Assembly: GCA_022478985.1 (NCBI GenBank)
Contig: JAKSZP010012154.1
Span: forward strand, 1-64,000
Length of the DNA stretch: 64,000 bases
Source: Massospora cicadina
Lineage: Eukaryota > Entomophthoromycota > Entomophthoromycetes > Entomophthorales > Entomophthoraceae
Direction of reading: 5' to 3'
Part shown: piece after piece, positions 32,838 through 44,110 of the stretch
How positions within the stretch are numbered: position 1 is the stretch's first letter
Layout: each line of letters opens with the position of its first letter
The notes under the pieces: model-generated
The model's input: the letters and a program-made list of their open reading frames with translations, nothing else
The model's database searches: none
Told to the model about the DNA's origin: nothing
Translations under genes and position numbers: made by a program

Positions 32838-33399
32838 TTTATTTCATTAAATATTTGTTAAAAAATAGCGTTGACATGAGCCAGTATCTACTATGTCTAA
32901 AATTTTGCCTTTGTGAACAGCCTTTTCTATTCAAGTGATGGAGAATCCAAACTGGAGATTTATAGCTGTTGACAGTGGATGAAGCATATAGCGATATTAG
33001 CTGAAGTTTTTTACTGAAAAATTTATGGATTTTAAATCTTCATGAAAATTTGTTAGCTAGAGCTTGACTCTTATTTACAGAGCTAAAGTAGTAGTTTGTT
33101 TAGAAAAAACAAAGTATTAAAGGCTTAAGTCTTTGTTGCTTTGAATAGAAGTGGGAACACTGACTACAGCTAGAGTGTCTAGTATAAAGTAACTGGAGGT
33201 ACTTGGCAAGGATTTGGTGATTTTATGAATAATGGATTTGTCAGCAGAGGAGCTTCTTTCCCTAAGATAACCAATATTTTGCTGTTCATATTATAAGGGC
33301 GACGTAATCATTCCTCATGTTATGATTGGTGCATTTGTAATATAAAAAACTTCTTCTGAGTAGAAGACTTGGGAGGAGCCAAAGCTAAGACGTGAGGGA

Positions 33400-36380
33400 G
33401 TTTTTAAAACAGGACGAGTAGACTCAGCTGTCTTGAAGAGATATAGAAGAACTTCCATCTGAGCTTCTTTGATTTACAGCAGTGAGGTAAGATTGTTTTC
33501 AAAAACCTTAAAATAAAACTGAATATATGGCATAAAGATGAACACAGACAGAGCAGCATTAATTTCATCATCCAAGGTGAGTCAAACTTTCTTCAACTAG
33601 TGTCTGGGGATCTTGATAAAAACGCTGAGAAAACCCAGTTATGAATCTTATCGGTTTAGGCTTACTCCCATAATTACGTTTTAGTAATATGAAATATAAC
33701 TTACTTTTAATTCTTTAATTAAGGCAGCCTTGCCATTGGCCCAAGTATGACAATCATTAGCTGTGGAACTAGAAGTACTGGGCGGTTCAGATGAGGCAAG
33801 TAAATGTGCTTAAGTTTCCTGCTACCAGTGTTTTCTTCCTGATCACTCTTGTAAACATACAAAAAGATTTTCAAATGAACGTGTTTCTTCCTTAAAAGGA
33901 ATTATAAAAGTTTCCAGAAGGCGAAGGCGTGGTGACCGAGTGGATTGACGTGGAAGGTATAAAGTCATCACGTGTTAATTTTTGTCTATATTTGTGCAGT
34001 TAAGTAGCTTTGACCTGGTGGCGAAATCCATATACATCATAAATCACAATGTCAATTTGCTCATGGGTGGCGCTAAGGGCAGTATTGGAAGCAAGGGTTT
34101 TATTTAGCTGCCAAACCTCAATTCTTAAATTAAAAGTCATTTACTTAAGCTTGATTTGGTGTTGCTGTAAGTCCTGGGGAACGTCCTCTGGGTGTTGACT
34201 GGGCTATTTTCCCATTTACAAGTAAGAAGGCACTGAAGAGGATGGCTGTACCCCTCATTACTCAGGGCAATCTCGCTCACATATTAGATGAGCGCTGGGT
34301 AACAGCTCTCCCACTTCAGATCCCGTTTCCAGTACCCACACTAACCTTGGCAGAACTGTTACAAGGAATCAGTGAAATCTGTGCTGAGATCGCTGAAATA
34401 AAATTGGTCATAACTAATTCAAGCGGCAATCCGCCTGATGCTCAGATTTTAAATGGTCAAAAAGGTATGAAGACTGATCTATTGGCTGGAATGCCTGATG
34501 GTTGCAATTTGATTAACATGACAAACAGAAAAATCTCTCCCTCCCAAATCCATCAGGCATTACCCCCGATGGGCAGCTTCCTGCTGAAAAATCAGGTGTT
34601 GCACCTGATGCAATGCCATTGACCAAACAAACAGCCCAGCAACTGAGCACGGTGGGTTGGGCGTCCCAAACCTGTTCCCAACCAAATGGGCTCACCACTA
34701 TGTGGAGTGGCCTTGGGGGATTCCCACCGCTCATCAGGCTAAACGCCATCACGCCAACCATCAGAAATATAGTCAAGCTTTGGTTCAGGCATTTGAGGTC
34801 AAACTGACAGCGACTTGGCCTGCCGCCAAATCTTGTGATGAAAGTTCCCAAGGAACTAACCCGCCCATTCCCAAATAATTTGCCAGTTAGGTCAAATTTG
34901 AGGGACCTGATCCCAGCTTTGTTTTCCCCCAAATTGACTACTATTTAATCAGTCGCATTGCACTGAGAAAATTGTTGGTCAATTTTTCTTTCCTAAATTT
35001 CCATTAGAAATTCTTCCTAAAAATTAGTTTTAACATGTTAAAAATTAAGCCTTATCCACCAACATTCTAATACCCCTCAAGGGTTAACAGCTGTATGCAT
35101 TTGGTACTTTATTTTGTGCTATATGAAATTCTGGCTCACCGTCAGATACTGGTGGAACCCCTTTCCAGTTCCATATTCATCATATCAGCAGCAGTGCCTC
35201 AGGCATTCTGGTTTGCTGTTCAGATGCTCTGGCATCTGGGCTGGCAGTCCAGTCTAATTCTTACTTGCTGTTCGCCTGAAAGTTGCTCAATGGTAAGAAC
35301 TCACTGCTTTAACTCTTTCAGGGAGAAGTTAAAGAAGATAAAGCTTCGTTTTTTTAAAAAGGGTTAACAAAGTGACTTAAGCGCTCAAAGAACCCATCTC
35401 AGCAAGCTCACTTCCTTTGTTGACGTGACCTAAGTAAGCATCAAGCTGTTTTACATGGTTCAGCATTTTGTTGTATCTATCTTCATGGATCCCAAAGCTA
35501 ACAATGAATCCAGTATGTCCAGTGAGCCAAGTATACCAGGATTTCCAGGGCATCCAGGGGCCTGTTAGTTCGAGGGTTTCAAGTGTGCCAGGACCACCAG
35601 GCATTCCTGGAGAGCCAGAAAGTCGACATTTATTAACCTTACCCAGGTTTAATAAAATAAGTTCTTATTTATATTCACTTTGATCTACCAAAAATCTCTT
35701 AAGAAATTTTCTGAGATTGTAACTCAGATGCATTGACCCCAATCTAGTCTGCTAACAAATCCAGTTGGCCAAAGTGATTAGAGTTTTAAAGCGAACAAAT
35801 CTGATTACTCCTTTATCAAGGAGTGTTAATTGTGACTGCATATCGTTCATGAGGTTGGCAGTTCTTAAGTATAGCACATTAAGTATTCCTGCTAAAGATG
35901 GAGGCAGAGGTATAGATCTCTACAAGTTTGGGTTTATAACAATTTTGAAAGGCTGAGGTGACAGAGAAGGTCTTAAAGATAGAGCCTGATACCTGTAGCA
36001 AATGGTATAAGGCTGGATGAAAAAATTGTCACAAATAGCAGTCATTACGTCCCACTTTAACATTATCAACATTGAGGTTGGCAAAAATGTATACGTCCTT
36101 CATCTGAGTTGGCACTGCTAAAACTCATTTTTGATTATCTCGTCCTCCAGTGACAAGGACTCCAATTATAACAGCTGAATAGAATCCAAAAAGTCTTATA
36201 GTCCTTAGCTGATAATGGTCAGAGAATGGAGCCATAAGATCCACTTTCAAAGAGGCTGGTAATTGGAAATTACCCAACGTGGCAGAAATTTCCCCTAAAT
36301 TAGTGGTAAGTACCCACTGACTATAGAAAGTAGTTTCAATGAAGGACGAAGCGTCTGAGGCAGAGTCCTTGCTGTCCATA
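33400..36380 (-). pseudogene. gag relic of the Gypsy-M lineage with collagen-like segment, interrupted
   Basis: The minus-strand order matches Gypsy-M gag. N-terminal frame at 36125-36379. A helical LLDKGVIRF segment near 35780 is equivalent to VVLDRGISGY. A Gly-X-Y segment at about 35520-35630 (GSPGMPGGPGT, then a frameshift, then GCPGNPGILGS). Core pieces at 33.95-33.75 kb (IPFKEETRSFENLF, CHTWANGKAALIKEL) and 33.57-33.42 kb (LTLDDEINAALSVF, then an IKEAQMEVLL segment like IQKIKEVLN). The collagen-to-core distance is about 1 kb longer than in Gypsy-M because of a plus-strand insertion. No pol follows. Confidence 0.62.
34000..35340 (+). other. Unassigned plus-strand insertion with ORFs
   Basis: This block interrupts the minus-strand gag relic. 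It has a plus-strand ORF of 126 aa (34242-34622) with PFPVPTLTLAELLQGISEIC and AEIAEIKLVIT, a pattern like a short helical N-terminal region. Shorter ORFs follow (34657-34878 with WAHHYVEWPWGIPTAHQAK; 35095-35367). It ends with an A-rich run before 35360. The style resembles a retroelement ORF, but I recognise no domain. The minus ORF at 34513-34932 overlaps it and looks less protein-like. Confidence 0.35.
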
Positions 36381-37199
36381 TTGGTTGTTGAGGGTCAATA
36401 GGTCTTGGGAACACCTGTCAGGGAGCATCAGTAATTTTTTCCAGGATAGGAGAAAGTTTTTCAGCTATTTCAGGATAAATGTCAGGGGTCCTAAAGCTTC
36501 CTATGTAGTAATATTGAAAAAATTAGTGATTAAATAAAGAAACGTCCTTAATTTTAAAAATATTTTTTAAATTAGATAGCTACTAGCTTGACAACAAGAA
36601 ATTATATGACCTATAAAAAGCATAATTTATTAAATGTGACTGACATTATTGGTCACATAGGGGCAGGTTGTTGAGTTGGATGTCTAAGGACTTTTAAGAC
36701 AAGATCTGTATCCTAACTGATCCCTTTTGCTTGGCGGATTTTTCTTGTTTCTTCAAAGAAGAGTTAATCAATTTAAAGTATTGGTTTAAGTCATTTAGAC
36801 CCTCAGGGCTCTCCATCTCCTTCTTGAATTTGATCTTCATTTTGATCCTTTGTTCTAATATGGTCCCAAATCCTGACATATATATCGCTTTTCACAGAGG
36901 TATGAGGCTAAACTGTATTTTTGGGTCAACCATATGTTTACCAAGAGACAAATCTAGAAAATACATCGCTTGAGTGCTAACATCTATTGTTTGTAAGCGT
37001 TCAGATGGCTCCCTCATACCTTACGTTGACTTGTTAATATTTATAACGTACCATTAATTCCCCCATCCATTGCCACTTGAGCAAAAAATCTTTTATTATT
37101 TAGAAAATTACAGAGTATCCAACAAACTGAACTGTCTTAATGCCCTTGACTAGATCCGTAATTATGATGGCCAAGAATGTTTGTCCATTTTTCTGCACT
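36381..37199. other. No recognisable gene
   Basis: AT-rich sequence with a small Lys/Glu-rich minus ORF (36694-36879), which may be the far N-terminal part of the neighbouring gag relic or chance. No LTR pair was found. Confidence 0.3.
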
Positions 37200-39750
37200 A
37201 AAAGGGGATATTCTAGATTGGTATATCACCTTTAGATTGGGATCATTCTTGATAAAAAAGGGATATTCTAGGAGAGGGTTATGCAATTTGGTCTTAAAGT
37301 TCTCCACTCTCTTTTCAAAAGTACATCAATGAAGTTTTGGGAGGCCTCATTTGATCTTGTAAAATTATTTAATTTGAATGATATTTTATGTTCTCCCCAG
37401 ATAAAGAGTCAATTACTGTCATCTGGTAGGTGTTTTGAAATGCTAAGTGCTAGCAAACCTAAATATCAAGATGAGAGAATGGGTTTTTTAATTAGAGTCA
37501 CATTCTTAAGGAAAACATATTCTCCCATGGACAAATGATTGCCATGGACAAAGAAGTGGGCATTAGCGATAGCAACCACCACCTCTCTTGCTAAAGTACA
37601 AAGTTTCTTAGGGCCCTGTATTTTTTTAAAAAACCCAAAGATATCTGAAATTGACGCCCCTCTCTACACTGCCTCAGGAAAGAAAGCCTTTAGCTGGACA
37701 AAGGAACGTGATGCTTTCTTACCATGGTGAAGCTATACTTTTGTCAAGTCCTGTCCTGGTGTGCATAGCTCTAAAAATTCTATAATTAAAGCCTCTGATG
37801 TATCAAACTTTGCAGTTGAAGCATCTTTTTTACTGGTTGGCAAGGATGGAGTAGAGCGCCACTTTTTATTTCTTTTAAAAGTTGTACCTGGCTTAGCTCA
37901 ACTATGCAATATATGCCAAGGAACTTATTTTTTAAGTTTGGATGTGCAAACTGGAGTCACCATATGCATGGGTCTAGATGGCCATTCACTGCTCTCTATG
38001 AACAAAAAACCTTGATCTATTACCATTTACCTCAGAAACTAACTCCTCGCCAATACAGATGGCTATAGATCTTCTTATATTCATCTTACAATACAAAGTC
38101 ATGGAACACGACTAATTAGATTCCTAAAGTACTCTCCCAAAATACCACCGTCTCACCTTATATTGCTCTAGTTGGCGCTCACAATACTTGAGTGTTGTAA
38201 AATCTGTACTAAGGTAAGGTAAACAAATAAGCCCCAAACCACTTGCTATAGAGCATAAGAGTGGCAATTTGGACTTCCCTTCTAGATTTCACTTAGCTCA
38301 AATCATGTCTTGTAAATAACCAAAGATTGAGCAGTGTTCAAAAAATAGCGCCCCACTGGAAAAAAGATTACTAGTTTTTTTAATAGAGTCATATATTATG
38401 AAGGGAAGTTGCAGCTTCCGCATGGACTTCAGGGGGGAGATCATACAGGAAGCTCACAATCCCTCTGGTGCAGGCCATTCACGAAAAGACAATACCACAT
38501 AATTGATCTAATACTCCAACAGCTGGAAAGGCCTTGCCTCAGATGTGGATATTTACCAAATTTTATCATATCTTCAACCGCTCAAGACACAGTCTCCAAA
38601 GTATTACAGAACTTCCTGTACCACTTTAAGCTGATGAAGACACCTGAATACCTATTTCTGTGATTTCATTGTTGAACTTCCCAAGTTTCAGGACTATGAT
38701 GCTATAATGGTTGTAATTAACTGTTTTGCCAAAATGGCGCTTTATTCTCTACTATACCACAACTACTCCACATAAAATGCTCGCTTATTTGTTAATAATG
38801 TATTCTAAAGATATGGTATCCCTAATTTTTTGACTGCAGATTACAATTAATTACATATTTAAGAAGCATTTTTGCCCACACTTTATACCAGACCATGCCA
38901 ATCCACAGATTTCCATTCCCAATCAGATGGATATATGGAGAAGGTGGATCAAGTATTAGAACAATTCCTGTAAAGTTATTCCAACGCTGAACAATATAAA
39001 TAGGTCTCTAATCTACATCAGATGCAAATTTAAATACCTCACTCACACCTCCAATAAGACCTCCCCACTCTCTAAAAGCTATTGTCACAACCACATATTC
39101 AATTTAAAGACATGAGTTTAGTCTTCCATAGTTGTCTCAAATGAATAATAAAGTCAGATGATGGACATTCAACAGAAGGTCAAAGAACATTTAATATGTA
39201 AGAATCTTTAAAGCTTTTTAGATTGCAAATACTGTGAGAACTATGAGTACCATCCAGGGGACTTAATCCTGGTTATAACCAATAACCTGCCTTCAGTAAC
39301 CCTGCCATAAACTTGGCTTTAGACTAATTAGGATTTTCAAAGTAACTACCTTAGTGGTCCTGCCATCATCAAGTTGAACTACCTTCCTGTATTAAAATGA
39401 TCAGTACCCAGTATATGTGTCTTGTGACCTCATATAATGGACACTTGCCTATACACATCGTGGACTTGTGATAATGGATAAATAACCTGGAAACTGATTG
39501 ACGCAATTATTGTATCCCATTTGTCCCAGCGTCGCCTCTAGTATCTGGTATCATGGAAGGGTATGAGGAAGTGTAAAGCAACTGGAAATCAGTGAATGGT
39601 TGTTAAGTGTCCCAATGTTGCTTTTTAAGTTCCATAAAAGGTTTCCTGATGTGATCTCCTCGTTCACCTAAGTATCCCTTACTGCCATGAAGCTGCCTAC
39701 TCCGCATAAAAAACTTTGTCCTGGCTGATGAACCTTCTGACAGTATTAAA
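37200..39750 (+). pseudogene. Chromovirus pol relic (RT end, RNase H, integrase, chromodomain)
   Basis: The RT/RNase H tether reads VQSFLG, then NPKISEIDAPLYTASGKK and FSWTKERDAF (37570-37725). RNase H has SDVSNFAVEASFLL (near 37795). The integrase is badly decayed: an HFKLMKTPEYLFL-type stretch near 38620, then a YDAIMVVINCFAKMA-type segment near 38695, both read through stops. The C-terminal part has YHPGDLILVITNNLPSVT (39250-39300) and GPAIIKLNYLP. A chromodomain ending is visible at 39540-39660 as YLVSWKG, then SNWKSV and FKFHKRFPD in shifting frames. No gag, LTR or catalytic triad can be assigned. Confidence 0.75.
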
Positions 39751-41639
39751 CCCTGTTTAAGAGCGAAGTTAAACGTCATAGATAATGATATGTCCAAGTA
39801 TTGAACGTTAAAAAATCTAAGAGATTCTAAGAAAAAGGACCTATTAGAGCCTTTTAAAAAGTACTTTATATCTAAGGTCATAGATAGGAAGTAGGCTTGA
39901 TCATAACTGTTAAGCAATAGACCCTTGCTATTTAACAAAATGGGATCTACCCCAAAGTCCCCTAAAATCATTAAAATACAGACTTTGAGGTAAATTAAGC
40001 TTGGTAAATTATAAACCTCTCTCTTATTAAAAACACATTTTTTAAACTGGGATATAGATGAGTGCTTAAAATAGAAAACAACCATATAGCATTAGATCCT
40101 AATGTAAATGTATTTACCTTTTAAATATAATATCCCTAAGGACTTCAACAAAAAAATGTTAAGCAAAACTTATCTACTGTTAAGATAGTTTAGTTTATTA
40201 AGTTTATCAAAACTTTAGTTGTGATGGCTTAACTACAGAAATAAAATGGAAGCTATATCATTTAAAAAACTAAAATGATGCATTACTTTAATTGTTAAAT
40301 CCATAGATCAAACATCATCTCATTATATAAAAAAATCAAAATCCATGAATTTTCAGAGGTTCATTCTCCCCTTCTTTAATATCAGTTTATCTTGTTTTCT
40401 GGTGATTTTTATTGTAGAATTCTGTTAAATTGCATCAGAAGTAGCGTTCACTAAAAATATGCTTCCGCTTCTTTGGCTTTTATTTACAAGGTATTTAGTA
40501 TAACTTAAGTGATTACACTTGCTTTATAGTACAAGTCTTAAAGGATAACTGTATGGATAGCAAACTTTCTTACATGCGCCCACACTAATCTAGATAGCTC
40601 AGTATATATAAAATTATTACCCATTACAACAAGCTTCAGGGACAGGGACCTCAATACTGTTTAAATTTATTGCCTCTTCCATTAAAAGATACATCATGAT
40701 CATAGTGGAGGTCAACAGCTTCTCCAAATACACTATTTATATTTTTTATATAACGTCAACCTCAAAAGAAGAGATGTCGCACCTCTTGTCAACTGGGTAA
40801 TAAAAAGTTTTTCTCCTCTATGTAATTATCAGTAACAGAGTCTTCAGTGAGTCTCATTTCCTTGGACGCCACTCCGCCCATTTAAATGATTTTTATCTCT
40901 CTTATTTACGGTATTAACAAATCTTTAAAGAAATGTAGTTAGTAAGATAAGCACCTGAACTGTAACTTTTAATTCTATACAACATTATATAAGCTTATAT
41001 GGGCTTTCATCATTTCAATAGCCTAGATCACTCCCAAAGATCCCTATAATCTCATCTGGGATGACACTTTACAAGCCAGCTTAGGCTAAATCTCTTTATT
41101 CTCACTTGTCCCCTATATCTAATTATAGTCCAACAGCAAAGACATTTCCTAAGAAATTCAAAACCCCTACTTTCTGGTCCATGAACACCTATATTTGTCA
41201 GTAGAGTACTTTTCATTTGTGAAACAAAAAGTTCTACCTGCCCACAACTTTTATTTAACCATTGAATAATGCTAGACATATAAAAATTACTTTATGTCTA
41301 TCATATATACTCCCTTGAAAAAGAGTGGTGATCTTCCTCGTTTAGGAGATACTAACCAATGGATCAGTTTTTCTTTAGCTGCTTTACCACTAGAACCTAC
41401 ACTCAGCTTAACTTGAGAACTTGAGTCCCCCTCAAAAGTTTTCCCAAGGAACCCAGAGCCAGTTTTGGTGTAACACCCTTACAAATCTGAGGTGGTCGCC
41501 ATTCTGTGCGCCTTTTTATTGTTTTTGAGATAAACTTAGTGTACTTTATAAGATACCTAACATATAAAAACTGTTGCTATCAATCAAGACCTTCACCTAA
41601 TTATTTATCCAGATATTGGCTTTCCAAGATGCATACCAA
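39751..41639. other. AT-rich stretch without a recognisable gene
   Basis: Only short frames. The 160-aa minus ORF at 39603-40085 starts here but overlaps the chromodomain relic on the other strand and has no recognisable motif; I treat it as chance. No LTR, TSD or tRNA pattern was found. Confidence 0.4.
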
Positions 41640-42340
41640 GAAGATCCCCATCCTCACTCAAATGCTGCCTTCAATATGGCTGTGAAGTTCTAAACGACTT
41701 GAAACCCTTAAACATGGTTGAAGCTCTGGTAGGCTGTGTCAATATGGTGCTTCAAGTAAAAGTGATGAAATGTTTTTGTTATTTACCATTTACATAAAAA
41801 TGCACTGCAAATGCAAGTTAACAGATGGGGACTGACTCCCAGAAATGCTTTTGTAGTAATTCTAGAAGATGAATATACCCTGGATAACATTTATAGAGGG
41901 CAATACTTAAATATATGACATGAAAATTTGTGCCAATATAGAAAACGTTCTATATTAATAGAAAAACTGTTTAATGCCCTAGAATTTTGAACCAGACCCC
42001 AAACCCTTAATGAAAAACAGTACATGTTGATGTCTTTACGCGCTCTCTCCCTCATAAAATGTCATTGCCACCAGAAATTTCTATCTGAAACCCCTTTAGG
42101 GGAGGAGACCTTTATTAAATAATTACAAAAACTTTTTAGAGTCTCTTAAATTACTACTTTATTTCATTACCATTAGACTCTGAAACCTATAAAATTTTCT
42201 CTAGAACTTCCAATACCATGAATAATTTCACATTTTGGGCACATATTTTGCAACATTAGACTATTCCTTATATAATTAAACCTTATACTTTCCATAATAA
42301 CAAAAAAGCTCCTTTCTTAAGGGGGTTGAGTTAATATCTA
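41640..42340 (+). pseudogene. Possible N-terminal gag relic (Gypsy-M lineage)
   Basis: In mixed frames the text LTPRNAFVVILEDEYTLDNI, then LFNALEF and a CHCHQKF segment near 42060, resembles in order the N-terminal gag text at about 7.9-8.2 kb (CGALPNGLLLTP, then acidic DEEKEDIHYIP). The match is loose and rests on eye comparison only. Confidence 0.28.
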
Positions 42341-43358
42341 ACAACTATAATAAGGGGTTGCATTTTTTATAAAATGTATCTCATCCTTTTCTGACAATAG
42401 TATTGCCAAATACATTAGCATAAATAGAGTACGATCCCCTATAGTGATGACTATGTTTTTCATAATGACCATTGTCACTATATTCTTGGTGGCTGAAAAC
42501 TATGATGAAACCAGCTAAGCTCGCTATGAGATTCCTGTATGGTGCTAAACTGTATCAAGCTATAAAGCAAAGCCTAAATACTGAACTGCAGCCCAGGATG
42601 TACATGCATTTCACCTTGAGATTAACTTCTGTGTTACCAATAACTCTGCATTGGTAGCTTAAGTTTTTCCTAAAGTGGATTTTTCTCTTGTGTTGGGAAC
42701 GATGTATATCAGTAATTAATTGTGTATCTCTCTTCTAGGTGCTTCAATTTTCCAATCCATTTATATAGCTATGCCATGTGCACTCCAGTTGATCATCTTT
42801 TAGTAAGTACCTATAATGGAAGCTCAGAGTTAAACTTTTGCTACTTCTTTAACAGAAACTACACTAGATGTTTTGTTTAAAAATAGATTATGGTCAAAAC
42901 CCTTTAAGAAAATTCACCCTTAATCATATTTTCACTTCACTTAACAAATGCATTTATTGACTCTTGTTAGCCGCATAATGTGCTACATTAGATATATATG
43001 TTCAATAAAATAAAATTCTGGCCCTACACATTTTTTAGATTTGGCATAATGGGCATTAAGTTTACCTATAATTATTGGTAGATATTTTTAAAATTTTTCT
43101 TTAACTTTGATGTTTTTCCTTATTTACTTAACTCAATTTAGAAACTGGTTGAGATTATGATTAAAACAAAAACAAAGTGATTTGAAAATTGTTCCATAAT
43201 TAAGACTTTTCATTGGGTTATATAATGATAGGGCACACTAATATATAAAGGAATAAAAAGTCAAAGTACAAAGTTTGAACCTTATTAATGTCATGCTAAC
43301 AATATAATAAATACAATAGCATCTTATTACTATATATCTTGTACAGAAAGCTTTTCTA
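42341..43358. other. No recognisable gene
   Basis: AT-rich sequence with stop-dense frames; one 61-aa plus ORF (42472-42657) shows no motif. Nothing repeat-like was found. Confidence 0.4.
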
Positions 43359-43373
43359 CAATCATTTACTAAT

Positions 43374-43500
43374 AAAGTATTTGAGATGGGTCAACCTTGG
43401 GACAAATATACCAAACTGAGAATTTTTCTAGCCAGTACAGGTTTCAAACTCAAAACCTGCAATTGGGGTGGAAGCAGTTTTACCCGCTTGGCTAACAACC
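43374..43500 (-). mobile_element. tRNA-derived SINE (127 bp) with target-site duplication
   Basis: On the minus strand it begins GGTTGTTAGCCAAGCGGG, an A-box/D-arm of Ser/Leu-tRNA type. GAGTTTGAAACCTG follows as a B box inside a perfect hairpin (CAGGTTT and AAACCTG arms). After about 55 bp of unrelated tail it ends CCCATCTCAAATACTTT. It is flanked by CAATCATTTACTAAT (43359-43373) and CTTATCATCTACTAAT (43501-43516), matching at 12 of the last 13 bases. Pol III promoter boxes plus a duplication of this size indicate a retroposed SINE moved by a LINE. Confidence 0.7.
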
Positions 43501-43527
43501 CTTATCATCTACTAATGAAATTATAAG

Positions 43528-43562
43528 TTTTTTAGTACTAGTGGGGCCCAACCCAAGAGGGG
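43528..43562 (-). repeat. Family X-type 3' end motif
   Basis: On the minus strand CTCTTGGGTTGGGCCCCACT, AGTACT and a six-A run repeat the family X 3' end seen at 15893-15930 and 32715-32749. The upstream minus-strand sequence does not clearly continue as family X ORF. Confidence 0.5.
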
Positions 43563-44020
43563 GCGTTCATGATTTATGATAGCATGAGTTTATTTATAAT
43601 ACATACTGAAGATTATTAAAAAGATGTAAGATATAGGAGTAAGAATATAGATTTATCATCACATAAAAAAGTACTTTTACCACAGAATAAAACTATGCTT
43701 AATTTTTTCTAAAACTTTATTATAATTGATAAAAGTAGATAAATGCTCTTATTTTTGTGGTTCATATTGAAGTAATAATTTCCATATATATGGCAATCTT
43801 CTGTTAATTTAATTAAATATAACTAAGGTGAGGACAATGCCAAAAGAAATAAATAATGTCAACACAAAACCTGAACATGGCTAATTTTATTGGAATTTAA
43901 GTTTCCAATTCCATTTAGGGACTTAAATTTGGCAAATTAGCCATAAGTAAGGTTTTTAGTTCTGACTAATCTACTAAAAGCCAATAGGAACTTTCGTCTG
44001 AAAAACAATTGATATGCAAA
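43563..44020. other. No recognisable gene
   Basis: AT-rich; may include the tail of the tRNA-like repeat described next. No coding or LTR signal. Confidence 0.35.
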
Positions 44021-44083
44021 TGGAGAGATCTGACTCATACAACAGGTTGGTAGTTGTATGCTCTAACAACTTTTCATCTACCC
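44021..44083 (-). other. tRNA-like segment, probable SINE head
   Basis: On the minus strand GTTGTTAGAGC precedes a perfect 8-bp stem CATACAAC/GTTGTATG with a TACCAACCT loop, like an anticodon arm. GAGTCAGATCTC follows, a degenerate B box. There is no proper acceptor arm. It is likely a second tRNA-derived SINE type; its 3' end and duplication were not identified. Confidence 0.4.
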
Positions 44084-44110
44084 TTTATATATGGTTGTAT
44101 TGTAGCAACT

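Noticed and set aside
33920..33965. tRNA-Ser-like start (GTGACCGAGTGG)
   Set aside because: No B box or acceptor pairing follows within tRNA distance, so it is mentioned only as a possible border of the inserted block.
34513..34932. 139-aa minus-strand ORF
   Set aside because: The plus-strand frames of the same stretch look more protein-like, and the minus text does not continue the gag homology on either side.
35761..35870. tRNA-like GTTGGCCAAAGTGATTAGAG
   Set aside because: The A-box-like match has no T-arm or B box; it falls within minus-strand gag relic text.
39603..40085. 160-aa minus-strand ORF, longest in the AT-rich part
   Set aside because: It overlaps the chromodomain ending of a plus-strand chromovirus, has no recognisable motif, and an ORF of this length is not exceptional across six frames of 64 kb.
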